A stretch of 56,333 nt of DNA from Pseudomonadota bacterium (GTDB taxonomy: Bacteria; Myxococcota_A; UBA9042; GCA-2863065): positions 1 to 56,333 of the forward strand of contig SXOX01000069.1 in NCBI GenBank assembly GCA_005776585.1. The letters run 5' to 3'. Below are positions 7,224 to 17,338 of this stretch, piece by piece. Position 1 is the stretch's first letter, and the number at the start of each line of letters is the position of its first letter. The position numbers were made by a program, and so were the translations under genes. The notes below the pieces were generated by a model. It saw nothing but the letters and a program-made list of their open reading frames with translations. It did no database searches and was not told the DNA's origin.

Positions 7224-10200
7224 GGCCCGAATAGCGCCGCGCCGATAGCCGCGGGATCGCGCAGATCGGCGCGATTGCTGGCCGGCACGGGCCCCTTGCC
7301 GTCATCGAGTTCGAGCAGCTTGACGCCGTTGTCGTCCCCGGTAAATCGCCCAACCGGCGTCCATGCAAGCCACCCCGTTCCGTCAGCGTAGAGAAACGCC
7401 CGCGGCGTGCCATCTCCCGTAACCTGGTGGACCCGCATGCGCCCAGAGACGTCTCCCACGACGAGCCAGGCGCCGTCGCCCGAGAATGCGGCCACTTCGA
7501 CGGGACCGTCGAGCGCGACCGCCTCGGTCGTCGCCGTCGCCATGATCCATCGGTGGAGCTTGCCATCCTCGGTGACTACGACGACCGCATCGGGCGCAAA
7601 CGCCAGCGCGACGGGGCGCGACGCAGCCAGCTTCATCACGACCGCTGGCTTGCGATCGCCGGCGGGAATCATCGTCATCATGACCGTGCGGTCTGCATGG
7701 ATGGCCGCCAACGCAAGCCCATCGGGGCGCCAAGCGAGCGCGCGCACACCGCTGGCTGCGAGACCGACGTTGTACAGGAGCTGGCCGGTCCCTGACGCAT
7801 GAATTGACGCCGTCCCCTGCTCCGTCCCGACGGCGACCCGCGCGTTGTCCGGGGCCGTCCGAACGGTGGTCGTGGCCTCGCCGGCTGGACCAATCTCGCC
7901 GAGCGTCTTCCCATCGGCGACTGCCAGACGCCGCGCGGCACCGGCCGTGCCCATCGCGACGACGACCTCGCGCCCGTCGGTCGTGACGTCGCCCGCGGGC
8001 GCACGTGTCCCGACGTCCCAGACGATGCGCTCTCCGTCGAGCAGCTTGACATGGCCATCCAAGGTGACGACCGCGGTCCGCGTCGCGTCGGGCCCCGGCA
8101 CGGTCGCGAGCGCCAGCACCCGGGCATGCCCGGCGACGCGCGCAGGACGCGTGCCACGCGCCAGATCGAGCGTATGCACGACCCCGTCCTGCCCGCCCGC
8201 CAAGACCTGCCTCCCATCGGCCGATAGCGCGAGTGCCGGTGGACCCGACACCGTCGCACCGGCGTCGGTGGCCTTGCCGGTCGTCGTATCGATGAGCCGC
8301 AGCCGACCGCTGGAGTTGGCCGTGAGCAGCGCCCCGTCGCCAGGCCGAAACGCCAGGGCGCCGACCGTGATCGGCTCGCTCCCGCCGTCTGCGTCTTCGG
8401 CCGCAAGTTCCTTCCGCTGCGCCGCCGCGGCGTCCCACAGGCGCACGGTGTCGTTGGCCCCGCCGGTCGCAAGAATGGGCGACGTGGGGTGAATGGCCAG
8501 CGACGTGAGCAACGCCCCGTGATTGACGACCTTGCCCGGCCCAGCGGCCTCGAGGTCCAGAATCTGAACGACCCCGGTGCTCGAGGCCGCGGCGACATAG
8601 CGACCGACGCGGTCGGCCACGACGCGGGTGATGAGTGGCTCCGCGTCCACCTCAAGGCGCACCTTGCCCGTAACGACGTCGCGAGGAACGATACGACGAC
8701 CCGTCCCCGCGTTCACCACGACGATCGTGCGTCCATCCCCGCTGAAGGCCGCCGCGTAGGCCGGCCCGCCACGCCCGAGCTTGAGCGGCGCGCGGCGCTC
8801 GCCGGTGACGTCAGCGGTGGTCGAGAGCGAGACCATGGTGCGCGTGTGGTCAGCGACGAGCAGCTCCTTGCCGGTCTCGTCGAAGCCGAGAGCCCGAACG
8901 CCCCCGTCGAGCTTCTTGAGCGCGCGACCGCTGCCGCTCGACCCCAGGTCCCAGAGGTGCAGCTCGCCCTCCGCGGTGCCTGCGGCCACGAGCTTGCCGT
9001 CCGGGCTAATCGCCAAACCGGCGACTGGGCCCTGCAGGCCCTCCAGCGCGCGCGTCGGAGTGCCGGTCTTTCCGTCCCTCACCGTCAACGCGCGATCGTC
9101 CGAGGACGTCACGAGGAGCGCGCCATCGCGTGAGAAGACCGCCAGCCGCGTGACGCCCCCCTGGCCCACGCGGAGGGTGGGCGTGAGCCCCGTGGGCTTC
9201 GTCGCCGCCTTGGGGGCAACGGCGGGAGCGGCAGGCTGCGGACGGGCCGGGCCAGGCGCGCTTGCGACGTTCGACGGCACGGCCGCCGGAGCGACGCTTG
9301 GCGGGGCCACGGCAGCGGTCGCGTCTTTGGGCGTCGCGACCGGAGCCGGTCGCGCGGTCGGGCTCGGCGTGGAAGCGGGCCCCGGAGGCGCCGGTGCGCG
9401 CTCCATCCATTGCCACCCGAAGGCGGCGCCGCCGGCGAGCAGCCCGAGCGTGGCGCCCAAGGCGACGATCTTGCGACCCGAAGGCCCGCGCCCCGCAGGC
9501 TCGACGCGGTCGACCGCGCGCGCCAGATCGACGCGCGGACTCTTGGGTGGCAGCCCGCGGGCCAGCCGATTGATGTGATCGGCGATCTCGGTCACGAGCG
9601 CCTCGGCGGACTGCGGGTGGCGCGCGGCGGGATCCCGCGCCAGGAGCCCATCGACGAGCGCGGCCACCCCGGCGTCGATCTCCGGCGCGACCTGCGCGAG
9701 CGGCATGGGCTCCTCTTCGAGCTTGCGGTGCAGGAGCTCGACGGGATCCTCGGCGTCGTAGGGCCGCAGCCCGGACAGCATCTCGTAGAGCACGACCCCG
9801 AGCGCGTAGAGGTCGTGCGCCGGCGCGGGCGGCTCACGGCGAATCTGCTCAGGGGCCACGTAGTGCGGCGCGACCTGAAGATGCCTCTGGGTCGCCAACG
9901 AGCCCGCAGCACGGAGCGGCGTATTCGTGTAGCCGTGGAGCTTGATGTGGTCGCGCGCGGCAGTCACCTGGGAGACGAGCACGTTCTCCGGCCGGACGTC
10001 GCCGTGGACGATGCCGTGCTGATGCGCCTCGGCAATGGACGTCGCAATCTGCCGCGCGTTGTCCAGGCTACGCCAGATCGTGAGCCGCCCTTCCTCTCGA
10101 AGCACGCGATCGAGCGGGCGCGCATCGACGAGCTCCGTGAGCCACGCGACGACTCCGGGGCGTTCGATCATGCGCAGCGTGCGAACCGTCGTGTCGCTGC

Positions 10201-10543
10201 GCAGCTTGGCCGCGTCGGCGACGCGCGCCCGAAGCTCGGCCAGACGCGCGTCATCGAGGTGCGTTCGCGGATGGACCGTCCGAAGCGCCAGGTCGACGCC
10301 GTCGTCGAGATCACGGCACCGATAGACCACGCCCAGAGGCGTATCCTCGACCCGCCGCTCGATACGGAAGCGCTTGTCCAGCGCGACGCCGAGGAGCATG
10401 TCCCGCATCCACCCCGCCGCGGGGCGCAGAGACCCGCACGACGCGCAGCGCGGATCACGGCCATCACGCGTCTCTTGGCAGCTTCCGCAGTATGCCCCCA
10501 CCGCTCGACCTCCAGCGCCGCCGCTCGCCAATCGGGCCCCCAT
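7220..10543 (-). CDS. Ser/Thr kinase-like protein (probable pseudokinase) with WD40 propeller
   Basis: 1107 residues. Domains in order: a zinc-ribbon-like CxxC-x10-CxxC at residues 19-36; a protein-kinase fold (about 57-330); a single transmembrane helix (about 355-377); a Pro/Ala linker; and WD40 repeats (about 455-1090, for example GPVAGLAISPDGKLVAAGTA and LWDLG). The kinase fold keeps the catalytic Asp182 and Asn187 (IVHGDVRPENVL) and a recognisable APE-like segment (VAPEQ). It lacks the Gly-rich loop (EDTPLG), has Arg88 for the beta-3 Lys, Gly for the HRD Arg, and no DFG Asp (KLHGYT). It is therefore probably inactive or strongly altered. In the inferred topology the propeller faces the periplasm. 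It is transcribed divergently from an intact kinase at 10701. Confidence 0.85.
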   Translation of the reverse strand: MGARLASGGAGGRAVGAYCGSCQETRDGRDPRCASCGSLRPAAGWMRDMLLGVALDKRFRIERRVEDTPLGVVYRCRDLDDGVDLALRTVHPRTHLDDARLAELRARVADAAKLRSDTTVRTLRMIERPGVVAWLTELVDARPLDRVLREEGRLTIWRSLDNARQIATSIAEAHQHGIVHGDVRPENVLVSQVTAARDHIKLHGYTNTPLRAAGSLATQRHLQVAPHYVAPEQIRREPPAPAHDLYALGVVLYEMLSGLRPYDAEDPVELLHRKLEEEPMPLAQVAPEIDAGVAALVDGLLARDPAARHPQSAEALVTEIADHINRLARGLPPKSPRVDLARAVDRVEPAGRGPSGRKIVALGATLGLLAGGAAFGWQWMERAPAPPGPASTPSPTARPAPVATPKDATAAVAPPSVAPAAVPSNVASAPGPARPQPAAPAVAPKAATKPTGLTPTLRVGQGGVTRLAVFSRDGALLVTSSDDRALTVRDGKTGTPTRALEGLQGPVAGLAISPDGKLVAAGTAEGELHLWDLGSSGSGRALKKLDGGVRALGFDETGKELLVADHTRTMVSLSTTADVTGERRAPLKLGRGGPAYAAAFSGDGRTIVVVNAGTGRRIVPRDVVTGKVRLEVDAEPLITRVVADRVGRYVAAASSTGVVQILDLEAAGPGKVVNHGALLTSLAIHPTSPILATGGANDTVRLWDAAAAQRKELAAEDADGGSEPITVGALAFRPGDGALLTANSSGRLRLIDTTTGKATDAGATVSGPPALALSADGRQVLAGGQDGVVHTLDLARGTRPARVAGHARVLALATVPGPDATRTAVVTLDGHVKLLDGERIVWDVGTRAPAGDVTTDGREVVVAMGTAGAARRLAVADGKTLGEIGPAGEATTTVRTAPDNARVAVGTEQGTASIHASGTGQLLYNVGLAASGVRALAWRPDGLALAAIHADRTVMMTMIPAGDRKPAVVMKLAASRPVALAFAPDAVVVVTEDGKLHRWIMATATTEAVALDGPVEVAAFSGDGAWLVVGDVSGRMRVHQVTGDGTPRAFLYADGTGWLAWTPVGRFTGDDNGVKLLELDDGKGPVPASNRADLRDPAAIGAALFGP

Positions 10544-10700
10544 AACGGCGCGCGAGGATTGACGAAAGCGGGCCGATGCTACTTCCCGCTCACGGAAGGG
10601 TCAACGAAAGCGGCGAATCTCGCGTTCACCTCGTCGAGCCGACCGACCGGCCTCACGCCGAATCGCCCGAGCCCCATCCCTATGCTACGGTGAGCGCCCG

Positions 10701-12848
10701 ATGAGCCAGGACAAGCCGCCCTTCGATCCTTCGAACCCGACCGTGCCGCCCTCGGAGCGCGAGACTCGCAAGGTCTCGGGCGTCGGAGGTCGACCTGGGA
10801 CCTCGCCCTACTACGATCAGGACGCGGCCCCCACGCTGGAGGTCGCGCCGCTCGAGGACGAGGACTTCGACAGCCCCGAGGGGAGTCGCGGGCTCGAGCA
10901 GCGCATCCTCGAGAAGATGGCGCAGCACGACGCCTCGGCGCGGGTCCGGCAGGATCCGCTGATTGGGACGCTCGTGGCCAACCGCTTCGAGATCATCTCG
11001 AAGATCGGCGCCGGCGGCATGGGCGTGGTCTACCGTGCGCGGCAGCGGGGCATGGACCGCAACGTCGCCATCAAGATCCTGACGAAGCAGGGCTCGCAGA
11101 ACGAGACGGCCGTCCGGCGCTTCCAGCGTGAGGCGCTCGCCGTCTCAAAGCTCGAGCATCCCAACACGGTCCGTATCTATGACTTCGGCGAGATGCCCGA
11201 TGGGACGCCATACATCGCGATGGAGTTCCTCACGGGCGCTCCGCTCGAGCGCATCCTCCACCACGAGCGGCAGCTGCCCGTCCGCCGCACGCTGCGCGTG
11301 ATCCTCCAGATCTGCCGCAGCCTCGACGAGGCCCACGCCAAGGGCATCGTCCACCGCGATCTCAAACCGGACAACGTCTTCGTCGGCGCCGTCGAGGGGC
11401 AGGCGGACTACGTCAAGGTGCTCGACTTCGGCGTCGCCAAGCTCCGCGAGGGCGGCAACGAGGGCGGCACGCTCACGCAGCACGGCACCATCTTTGGTAC
11501 GCCCAAGTACATGTCTCCCGAGCAGTGCAAGTCCCAGGAGGTCGATGCGCGGAGCGACCTCTACTCCGTCGGCGTGCTCATGTACGAGATGCTCGCGGGG
11601 CGCGTCCCGTTCGAGTCGGACAACCCGCTGTCCATCCTGATCATGCACACACACGACCCCGTGGCTGCGCTGGGCGACGTGCGGCCGGACCTCGTCATCC
11701 CCTTCGAGTGCGAGGAGCTGCTCCACCGGCTGCTGGAGAAGGACGCGGACGCCCGCCCCCAGTCGGCCAAGGACGTCATCTCCGCGGTCGAGGACCTGCT
11801 CAATCGGGTGCCTGACGAGTTCGAGCAGGTCATCACCTACGAGTCGGCGACGCAGGTCGGCCTCAAGGTCGACCGCAGTCAGGCGTATACCGTTCCGGAT
11901 GCGCAGCTGCGCACGCAGGCCATCGCCAACCTGCGCCGCGGCGACAGCGCGACCGAGCGCGCGACGCTCGCCGGCGGCAAGCTCCCCCCGCTCAAGGTTC
12001 CGGCCTGGAAGAAGGTCCTCTTTGCGGGCGTCGGGCTCACGGCGGCCGCGGGCGCCACGATCGCCGTCATCATGTCGCAGCTCGCGCCATTGCCGGCCAA
12101 CGCGCGGCAGGCCTTGCCGGCGGAGGTGTGGGGCGAGGGTCAGCTCCCCAAGCTCGTGCCCGACCTGGTGACGGTCACCGTCCGCGCCAACGTCGCCGGA
12201 GTGACGGTGCGGGACGCCGGCACCGGCGCGCTCCTCGGCCAGATCGACGAGGCAGGCAAAGCCGCGCCGCTGCCCCAGTGGCTGCGAGAGCCTGGGCGAA
12301 CGGTCAAGCTGCGCCTCGACCGCGTGGGCGCGGCGTCGGTCGAGTACGCCGTCGATCTCGGTAAAGACCAGGATCTCGGTACCGCGACGTTTACCGTGGA
12401 CACCAAGCGGGAGGTCAAGCTCACGCTCACGACCAACGCCCCCGAGGTCATGGTCGCGCTCGGCACCGGCGGCCAGATGTTCCGCACCCCCGCGACGGCC
12501 GGCGCGCCGCTCACCATCCCGCTGGCGCAAGGCACGGCGCCGCTCTCGCTCACGTTCGAGAAGGCCGGCTACGTCAAGGCGACGCGGGAGGTCACGCCCT
12601 CGGCGGACGTCGCGCTCAACGTGACGCTCGACGAGGTGCCCAAGCCCGCGACGCCGGAGAAGCCCATCGACAAGCCGGTGGTCGTCGACAAGCCCGTTCG
12701 GCCCAATCGGCCGACGGCGCCCACCGGGCAGGTCACCCCGCAGAAGCCGGCGGACAAGCCGGTCGATCCCGGAATCAAGCTCACGCCGGTCCGCGATCCG
12801 CCCAAGACCGACAGCCTCAAGATCGGGCCCATCAAGGACTTCAAGTAG
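10701..12848 (+). CDS. Membrane-anchored Ser/Thr protein kinase
   Basis: 715 residues. An acidic N-terminal extension (1-90) precedes a canonical Hanks-type kinase domain (about 95-365). The Gly loop is GAGGMG (103-108), VAIK Lys is 125, HRDLKPDN has Asp220 and Asn225, DFG is 242-244, and the activation segment ends [11 protein letters not shown] transmembrane helix follows (about 442-462), then an extracytoplasmic beta-rich region with a PEGA-like repeat ([27 protein letters not shown]). The Pro/Lys-rich tail is of low complexity. All catalytic residues are present, so it should be active. A TACGGT box at 10686-10691 lies just upstream of the ATG, as at the 2648 gene. It converges on queE with a two-base gap. 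Confidence 0.92.
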   Translation: MSQDKPPFDPSNPTVPPSERETRKVSGVGGRPGTSPYYDQDAAPTLEVAPLEDEDFDSPEGSRGLEQRILEKMAQHDASARVRQDPLIGTLVANRFEIISKIGAGGMGVVYRARQRGMDRNVAIKILTKQGSQNETAVRRFQREALAVSKLEHPNTVRIYDFGEMPDGTPYIAMEFLTGAPLERILHHERQLPVRRTLRVILQICRSLDEAHAKGIVHRDLKPDNVFVGAVEGQADYVKVLDFGVAKLREGGNEGGTLTQHGTIFGTPKYMSPEQCKSQEVDARSDLYSVGVLMYEMLAGRVPFESDNPLSILIMHTHDPVAALGDVRPDLVIPFECEELLHRLLEKDADARPQSAKDVISAVEDLLNRVPDEFEQVITYESATQVGLKVDRSQAYTVPDAQLRTQAIANLRRGDSATERATLAGGKLPPLKVPAWKKVLFAGVGLTAAAGATIAVIMSQLAPLPANARQALPAEVWGEGQLPKLVPDLVTVTVRANVAGVTVRDAGTGALLGQIDEAGKAAPLPQWLREPGRTVKLRLDRVGAASVEYAVDLGKDQDLGTATFTVDTKREVKLTLTTNAPEVMVALGTGGQMFRTPATAGAPLTIPLAQGTAPLSLTFEKAGYVKATREVTPSADVALNVTLDEVPKPATPEKPIDKPVVVDKPVRPNRPTAPTGQVTPQKPADKPVDPGIKLTPVRDPPKTDSLKIGPIKDFK

Positions 12849-12850
12849 GC

Positions 12851-13522
12851 TCAGACCCCAGTCGCGTCCGCGCCCCAGATCACCTTGTGGAGCTGGAGGT
12901 TGAGCCGCGCCGGGAGCTGGTCGTCGAGCATCCACGCCGCGAGGTCCGCCGGGGAGACCTGCCCATGGCTCGGCGAGAACAGGACGGCGCCCACACGCTC
13001 GAATAGCCGGTGCTCCCGCAAGAAGGTGCGGGCCCAGACGTAGTCCGAGTGGCTCGTGACGACGACCTTGAGCTCGTCTCGCCGGTCGAGCAGCGCGAGG
13101 TTGGGTGCGTGCAGAAATCGCTTGAGGAAGCCCGGATCGCCCGGGGAGCGCCCCAGACCACCGGGGGTCTTGAGGTCCATGACCCTCACGACGCCGTCGG
13201 GCACGCCGTCGAGCGGGATGACCCCGTTGGTCTCCAACGACACCACATGACCGAGGTCGAGGAGCCGGCGCATCAGCGCGATGGCCCCCTCGGCCTGGAG
13301 CATGGGCTCGCCGCCGGTGACGCACACGTGTCGGACGCCATAGCCAGTGACGCGCTCGACGATGGCGTCCTCGGTCCACTCCTCGCCCTTGCCGAAGGAG
13401 TAGGTCGTATCGCAGTACGTACAGCGGATGTTGCACTCGGCCAGCCGCACGAACGCCGTGGGCCAGCCCGCGAGGCTCGACTCGCCTTGGATGGACCGGA
13501 AGATCTCGATGACGCGCAGCAT
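12851..13522 (-). CDS. queE: 7-carboxy-7-deazaguanine synthase (queuosine pathway)
   Basis: Radical SAM enzyme that converts 6-carboxytetrahydropterin to 7-carboxy-7-deazaguanine in preQ0/queuosine synthesis. The start MLRVIEIFRSIQGES matches the family N-terminus (substrate-binding QGE). The radical SAM cluster motif CxxxCxxC is Cys30, 34 and 37 (CNIRCTYC), followed by CDTTYSF. The SAM-binding motifs VTGGEPMLQ and LETNG are present. The 223-residue length fits the family. An in-frame ATG at 13576 would add 18 residues; neither start has a clear Shine-Dalgarno sequence. No other que genes are in the window, so the pathway is dispersed. Confidence 0.92.
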   Translation of the reverse strand: MLRVIEIFRSIQGESSLAGWPTAFVRLAECNIRCTYCDTTYSFGKGEEWTEDAIVERVTGYGVRHVCVTGGEPMLQAEGAIALMRRLLDLGHVVSLETNGVIPLDGVPDGVVRVMDLKTPGGLGRSPGDPGFLKRFLHAPNLALLDRRDELKVVVTSHSDYVWARTFLREHRLFERVGAVLFSPSHGQVSPADLAAWMLDDQLPARLNLQLHKVIWGADATGV

Positions 13523-13657
13523 GCGGCGTGTGTCTAAGGCAGCCGGGTCGCTCGCCGCAAGCGAAATCTTTGACATGTGGCCCCGGGGGACCCGAAGGTG
13601 AATAGCTCGCGTTGGCACGTCGTCCGTGCGGGAGCGAGCTCGAACCAAGGGTGGCCC

Positions 13658-15073
13658 ATGCCTCGAATCACGTTGTCATTGATGCTTCTGCTCGCGACGG
13701 CGCGCACGGCGCTCGCCGACGAGCCGCCGCCGACGCCGCCATCGACGCCGCCAGGGTCGGACACCAAGGCCCCGCCCGACGCGGCCAAGAGCAGCTTCGG
13801 TGGCCTGGTCGACGGCCGTTTCGGCCTTGGCATGGTCGAAGAGGACCTCTTCGTCTCCCTCAACATCGGGACCGTCCTGCGTTGGTCCAAGCTCGCCGGC
13901 GGCATCCAGGTCCCGCTGCGCTTTCGGGCCTGGGACCGCGCGCCCGAGCAGGGCACGGTGCTGCGCAAGGAGGACTGGGACGAGGTCTCCGACTACTTCA
14001 AGCTCATCCGCTTCATCTCGTGGGGTGAGCCGGAGGACTGGCTCTACGCGCGACTCGGCCAGATCAACGGCGCGACGTTCGCCCACGGCACGCTCATCGA
14101 CCGGTATTACAACGTCATCGATTCGGACCACTACCAGGCCGGAATCCAGCTCCACCTGGACCTCGACAAGGGCGGAGCGGACGTGCTCCTCGACAACATC
14201 GCATACCCGAGCCTGCTCGGCCTGCGCGGCTTCGTGCGGCCGATGCGCTTCGGCGAGCTGCCCAAGTGGACCCATGGCTTCATGGTCGGCATGTCGCTGG
14301 TGGGCGACTTCGTCGCGCCCTCGACGCCCGTGCTCGACCGCACCAACCGCCGGCAGGTCTCGGAGAAGGGCAACCTCGTGCAGGAGACTACGCCCGTGAC
14401 GCTCATCGGCTTCGACATCGGCTGGGAGGTGCTCAAGAACGACTGGGTCGCGCTCACCCCGTTCCTCGACGTGAACATCCTCGCCAACACCGGCGGCACC
14501 GGTATGCACCTCGGCATGATGGCCACGTTCCAGATTGGCTCGCCGGTGCGGCTCGGCCTCCGCGCCGAGTACCGCGTCCTGCGGAGCGACTTTGCGCCGA
14601 GCTATGTGAACTCCTGGTACACCGTCGAGCGGGTCGACTTTCTGGATGGAAAGTCAAAAATCGCCTACTTCCAGGACATCAAGGATCGGGGCCTGGCGGA
14701 GACACGGCACGGCTGGCACGCGAGCTTCGACCTCACATTGTTCGACAAGGTCACGCTCACGGGCGTTCTGGAGGACTATCAGGGCCCCAGCAACGCGAAC
14801 CTCATGATTCGTCTGCTCTTGCCGTACATCGCGGGCGTGCAGCTCAACCTGTACTACGCCAAGCGCAACTTCGATTCGGCCAAGGAGGCCTTCGATCTCG
14901 ACCGCGGCCTGCTCGTCGCCGAGGCGCGCTACAAGTTCTGGGGACCGCTCTACGTGCACGCGCTCTACGCGCGCGAGTGGAAGCTCGACAAGGATCCCGT
15001 GTCCGCCGACTTTGGCCGCTATCAGACGCGCAACGTGTGGGACGTCGGCTTTGGCGCGGAGTTCTCCTGGTAG
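13658..15073 (+). CDS. Outer-membrane beta-barrel-like protein
   Basis: 471 residues. The ATG at 13658 follows AAGG by six bases and opens a signal peptide (MPRITLSLMLLLATARTALA, cleavage before DE). A Pro-rich linker leads to a region of alternating polar/aromatic strands (for example LYARLGQING, VRLGLRAEYRVLRS, LNLYYAKRNF). It ends in EFSW with an aromatic terminal residue, the usual signal for outer-membrane barrel assembly. No specific porin family is recognised. It lies 48 bases ahead of a TonB-dependent receptor gene on the same strand, which may have its own promoter. Confidence 0.7.
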   Translation: MPRITLSLMLLLATARTALADEPPPTPPSTPPGSDTKAPPDAAKSSFGGLVDGRFGLGMVEEDLFVSLNIGTVLRWSKLAGGIQVPLRFRAWDRAPEQGTVLRKEDWDEVSDYFKLIRFISWGEPEDWLYARLGQINGATFAHGTLIDRYYNVIDSDHYQAGIQLHLDLDKGGADVLLDNIAYPSLLGLRGFVRPMRFGELPKWTHGFMVGMSLVGDFVAPSTPVLDRTNRRQVSEKGNLVQETTPVTLIGFDIGWEVLKNDWVALTPFLDVNILANTGGTGMHLGMMATFQIGSPVRLGLRAEYRVLRSDFAPSYVNSWYTVERVDFLDGKSKIAYFQDIKDRGLAETRHGWHASFDLTLFDKVTLTGVLEDYQGPSNANLMIRLLLPYIAGVQLNLYYAKRNFDSAKEAFDLDRGLLVAEARYKFWGPLYVHALYAREWKLDKDPVSADFGRYQTRNVWDVGFGAEFSW

Positions 15074-15087
15074 CGTGACTCGGCGGC

Positions 15088-15115
15088 TTGCTCGCCGGTC
15101 GAACGCTGCTAGAGT
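15088..15115 (+). promoter_or_regulatory. Weak promoter candidate for the TonB receptor gene
   Basis: TTGCTC (15088-15093) and TAGAGT (15110-15115) with a 16-base spacer lie directly ahead of the ATG at 15122. Spacing is short and the match is modest. If it is used, the transcript would be nearly leaderless. Confidence 0.25.
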
Positions 15116-15121
15116 CGCCGA

Positions 15122-17326
15122 ATGCGAGCTTCATGTGTTTTCGCGACTTCGTTTGTTTTACTTAACACGGCTTCCATTTCGGTGCCGGCCGAGGCCGATG
15201 AGCCCACGTCGTCAGACACCATCGTCGTAACGCCCGGTCGGCGCGCCGAGAAGCGCCTGGAGGTCGATCGCAGCATCGACGTCATCACCGAACAGCGCCG
15301 CCAGGAGCTCCAGGGGGCCTCGGTACCCGAGCTGCTGGAGGAAGCGCCCGGCGTGCTCGTGCAGCAGTCCAATCGCGGGGCGGGCGCTCCAATGCTGCGC
15401 GGACTGATTGGACCGCAGAACCTGCTGATGGTCGATGGCATCCGCTTCTCGCTGAGCACCCACCGTACGGGTCCAAACCAATACCTGTCGCTGTTCGACC
15501 CATGGGCGATTACGCGCCTCGAGGTGCTCCGTGGCCCATCGTCGGTGCTCCACGGCAACGGCGCGATGGGTGGCGTCATCAACCTCGTGACCGACCTGGT
15601 CGACGTCGCCGACGAGCCCACGGGCAGCTACTTCGGCGCGTTTCGGACGTCGAGCGCCGACGCCTCGCCGATGCTCTCGCTGCGCGGCACCGCGAGCGGA
15701 AATGGCCTCCTGTTCCTCGTCGGTGGCAGCTTCAGTCACTTCGGGCTGCTGCGAACGGGCCACGACGACACCGTGCCGCTGTCGGACTTCGAGAGCGGTT
15801 TCTGGCGCGCAAAGCTCATCTACGCTCCCACGCTGCGCTGGTCGATCACCGGCGCCTACTTCGGCGGCGCGGTCCTGGGCGCCGGTCGGACCGACACCTT
15901 GAACCGCGGTGACTTCCGCCGCCACGACAACGTGGATCACCTTGCCTACGTCGACTTTCAGTGGAAGGGCATCGGCGTCGTCCGCAAGGTGCACGCGAAC
16001 GTCTCCTACCATCAGCAGATCGAGGCCGTCGGTCGGACCAAGTGCAAGACCCGCAAAGATGCGGCCGAGGTCAACGGCAAGACCGTCGAGGTCGCCGTGA
16101 TCGCCGACCGTGAGGCGTGCCTCGCGCAGGACCGGGCCAAGGCCGTGACGGACGTGGAGTCCTACAACGACGGCGTGCGGAGCGTCAGCGCGGACGTCGG
16201 GCTCGACCTCGGATTCTGGAACAACCGCGTGCGGCTCTCCTTCGGTCAGGACGTCTCGGTCGATCTGGTGGAGTCCACGCTCGCGGTCGCCAACACCGCC
16301 GATGGATTTCAGCGGCGCGACAAGGCCCGCGGCAACTTCTCGGACGACTCGCGCTATGTGATGACCGGCACCTTCGCCCACCTGGCCATCACGCCGCTCA
16401 GGACGGACCTCCTGGAGCTGATTGTCTCAGGCGGCGCGCGCCTCTCGTATTTCGCGGCGCACGCCCCGGCCGTGCCTGGGTTCGGTGACGTGGACTACGA
16501 CCACGTCGGGGTCGTCGGCTCCGCCGGCATCCAGTTGGTGCTCCCCGGCGTCCTGAACGTGTACACGAGCTTCGTGCAGGGCTTTCGCGCGCCGAATCTC
16601 CAGGAGACGACGGTCCTCGGCGATACCGGCCGGGCCTTCGAGCTCCCCAACGCAGACCTGAAGCCCGAGCGCTCGGACACCATCGAGGCCGGGCTCAAGG
16701 CCGCGTTCGGGCCCATCGAGGTCTCCGCCGCCTACTTCTACAGCTTCCTGCGCGACACGATCGACCTGGGAGCGAGCACGCACAAGGGCGCCGCGAAGGT
16801 CGACGGCAAGGACGTACGAATCCGGGTCAACACGCGCGGACGCAGCCACGGGGTCGAGGCCGGGCTCGGCGTCAAGCTCTGGGGCGCCACTGTGCGCGCC
16901 ACAGTGACGTGGGTCGATAGCGAGCTGGAGGACGCGGCGGGCAACCTGCGCTCGGCGCCCAAGCAGCCGCCGGTGTTTGGCACGGCCAGCGTACGTTACG
17001 ACTTCGGGGGCAAGCGGCGGCCTTACGTCGAGGCCTTCGTGCGCTGGGCCGCGCCGCAGACCAAGCTGCATCCGAGCGACGAGTCCGATCTGCGCATCTG
17101 TGAGTCCAAGCAGCGCCCCGGCTGGCTGATGAAGGACCTCGGCCAGCCCTGTGAGGGCACGCCCGGTTGGGCAATCGTAGGCGTGCGCGGCGGAAGCTGG
17201 CTCAATCGCTGGCTCCGGGCAGACCTCTCGGTGTCCAATATCGGTGACATGGGCTACCGCGTGCACAGCTCGGGCTTCGACGCTCCCGGCATCGACGTGC
17301 GCGCGACGTTGACCGCGGACTTCTGA
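15122..17326 (+). CDS. TonB-dependent outer-membrane receptor
   Basis: 734 residues. The signal peptide (about 1-24) is followed by a TonB-box-like DTIVVTP. A plug domain follows (about 45-160; motifs LLEEAPGVLVQQSNRG, PMLRGLIGPQNLLMVDGI and RLEVLRGPSSVLHGNGAMGG). A 22-stranded-barrel-type region runs to the C-terminus (TLTADF, terminal Phe). YTSFVQGFRAPNLQETT and FELPNADLKPERSDTIEAGL are classic receptor motifs. The substrate (siderophore, vitamin B12, other metal chelate or glycan) cannot be told from sequence. Two Cys-containing extracellular loops (TKCKTRK and CESKQRPG) may form disulfides. The carbonic anhydrase gene converges with a 12-base gap. Confidence 0.92.
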   Translation: MRASCVFATSFVLLNTASISVPAEADEPTSSDTIVVTPGRRAEKRLEVDRSIDVITEQRRQELQGASVPELLEEAPGVLVQQSNRGAGAPMLRGLIGPQNLLMVDGIRFSLSTHRTGPNQYLSLFDPWAITRLEVLRGPSSVLHGNGAMGGVINLVTDLVDVADEPTGSYFGAFRTSSADASPMLSLRGTASGNGLLFLVGGSFSHFGLLRTGHDDTVPLSDFESGFWRAKLIYAPTLRWSITGAYFGGAVLGAGRTDTLNRGDFRRHDNVDHLAYVDFQWKGIGVVRKVHANVSYHQQIEAVGRTKCKTRKDAAEVNGKTVEVAVIADREACLAQDRAKAVTDVESYNDGVRSVSADVGLDLGFWNNRVRLSFGQDVSVDLVESTLAVANTADGFQRRDKARGNFSDDSRYVMTGTFAHLAITPLRTDLLELIVSGGARLSYFAAHAPAVPGFGDVDYDHVGVVGSAGIQLVLPGVLNVYTSFVQGFRAPNLQETTVLGDTGRAFELPNADLKPERSDTIEAGLKAAFGPIEVSAAYFYSFLRDTIDLGASTHKGAAKVDGKDVRIRVNTRGRSHGVEAGLGVKLWGATVRATVTWVDSELEDAAGNLRSAPKQPPVFGTASVRYDFGGKRRPYVEAFVRWAAPQTKLHPSDESDLRICESKQRPGWLMKDLGQPCEGTPGWAIVGVRGGSWLNRWLRADLSVSNIGDMGYRVHSSGFDAPGIDVRATLTADF

Positions 17327-17338
17327 GGCGCCGGGCAC

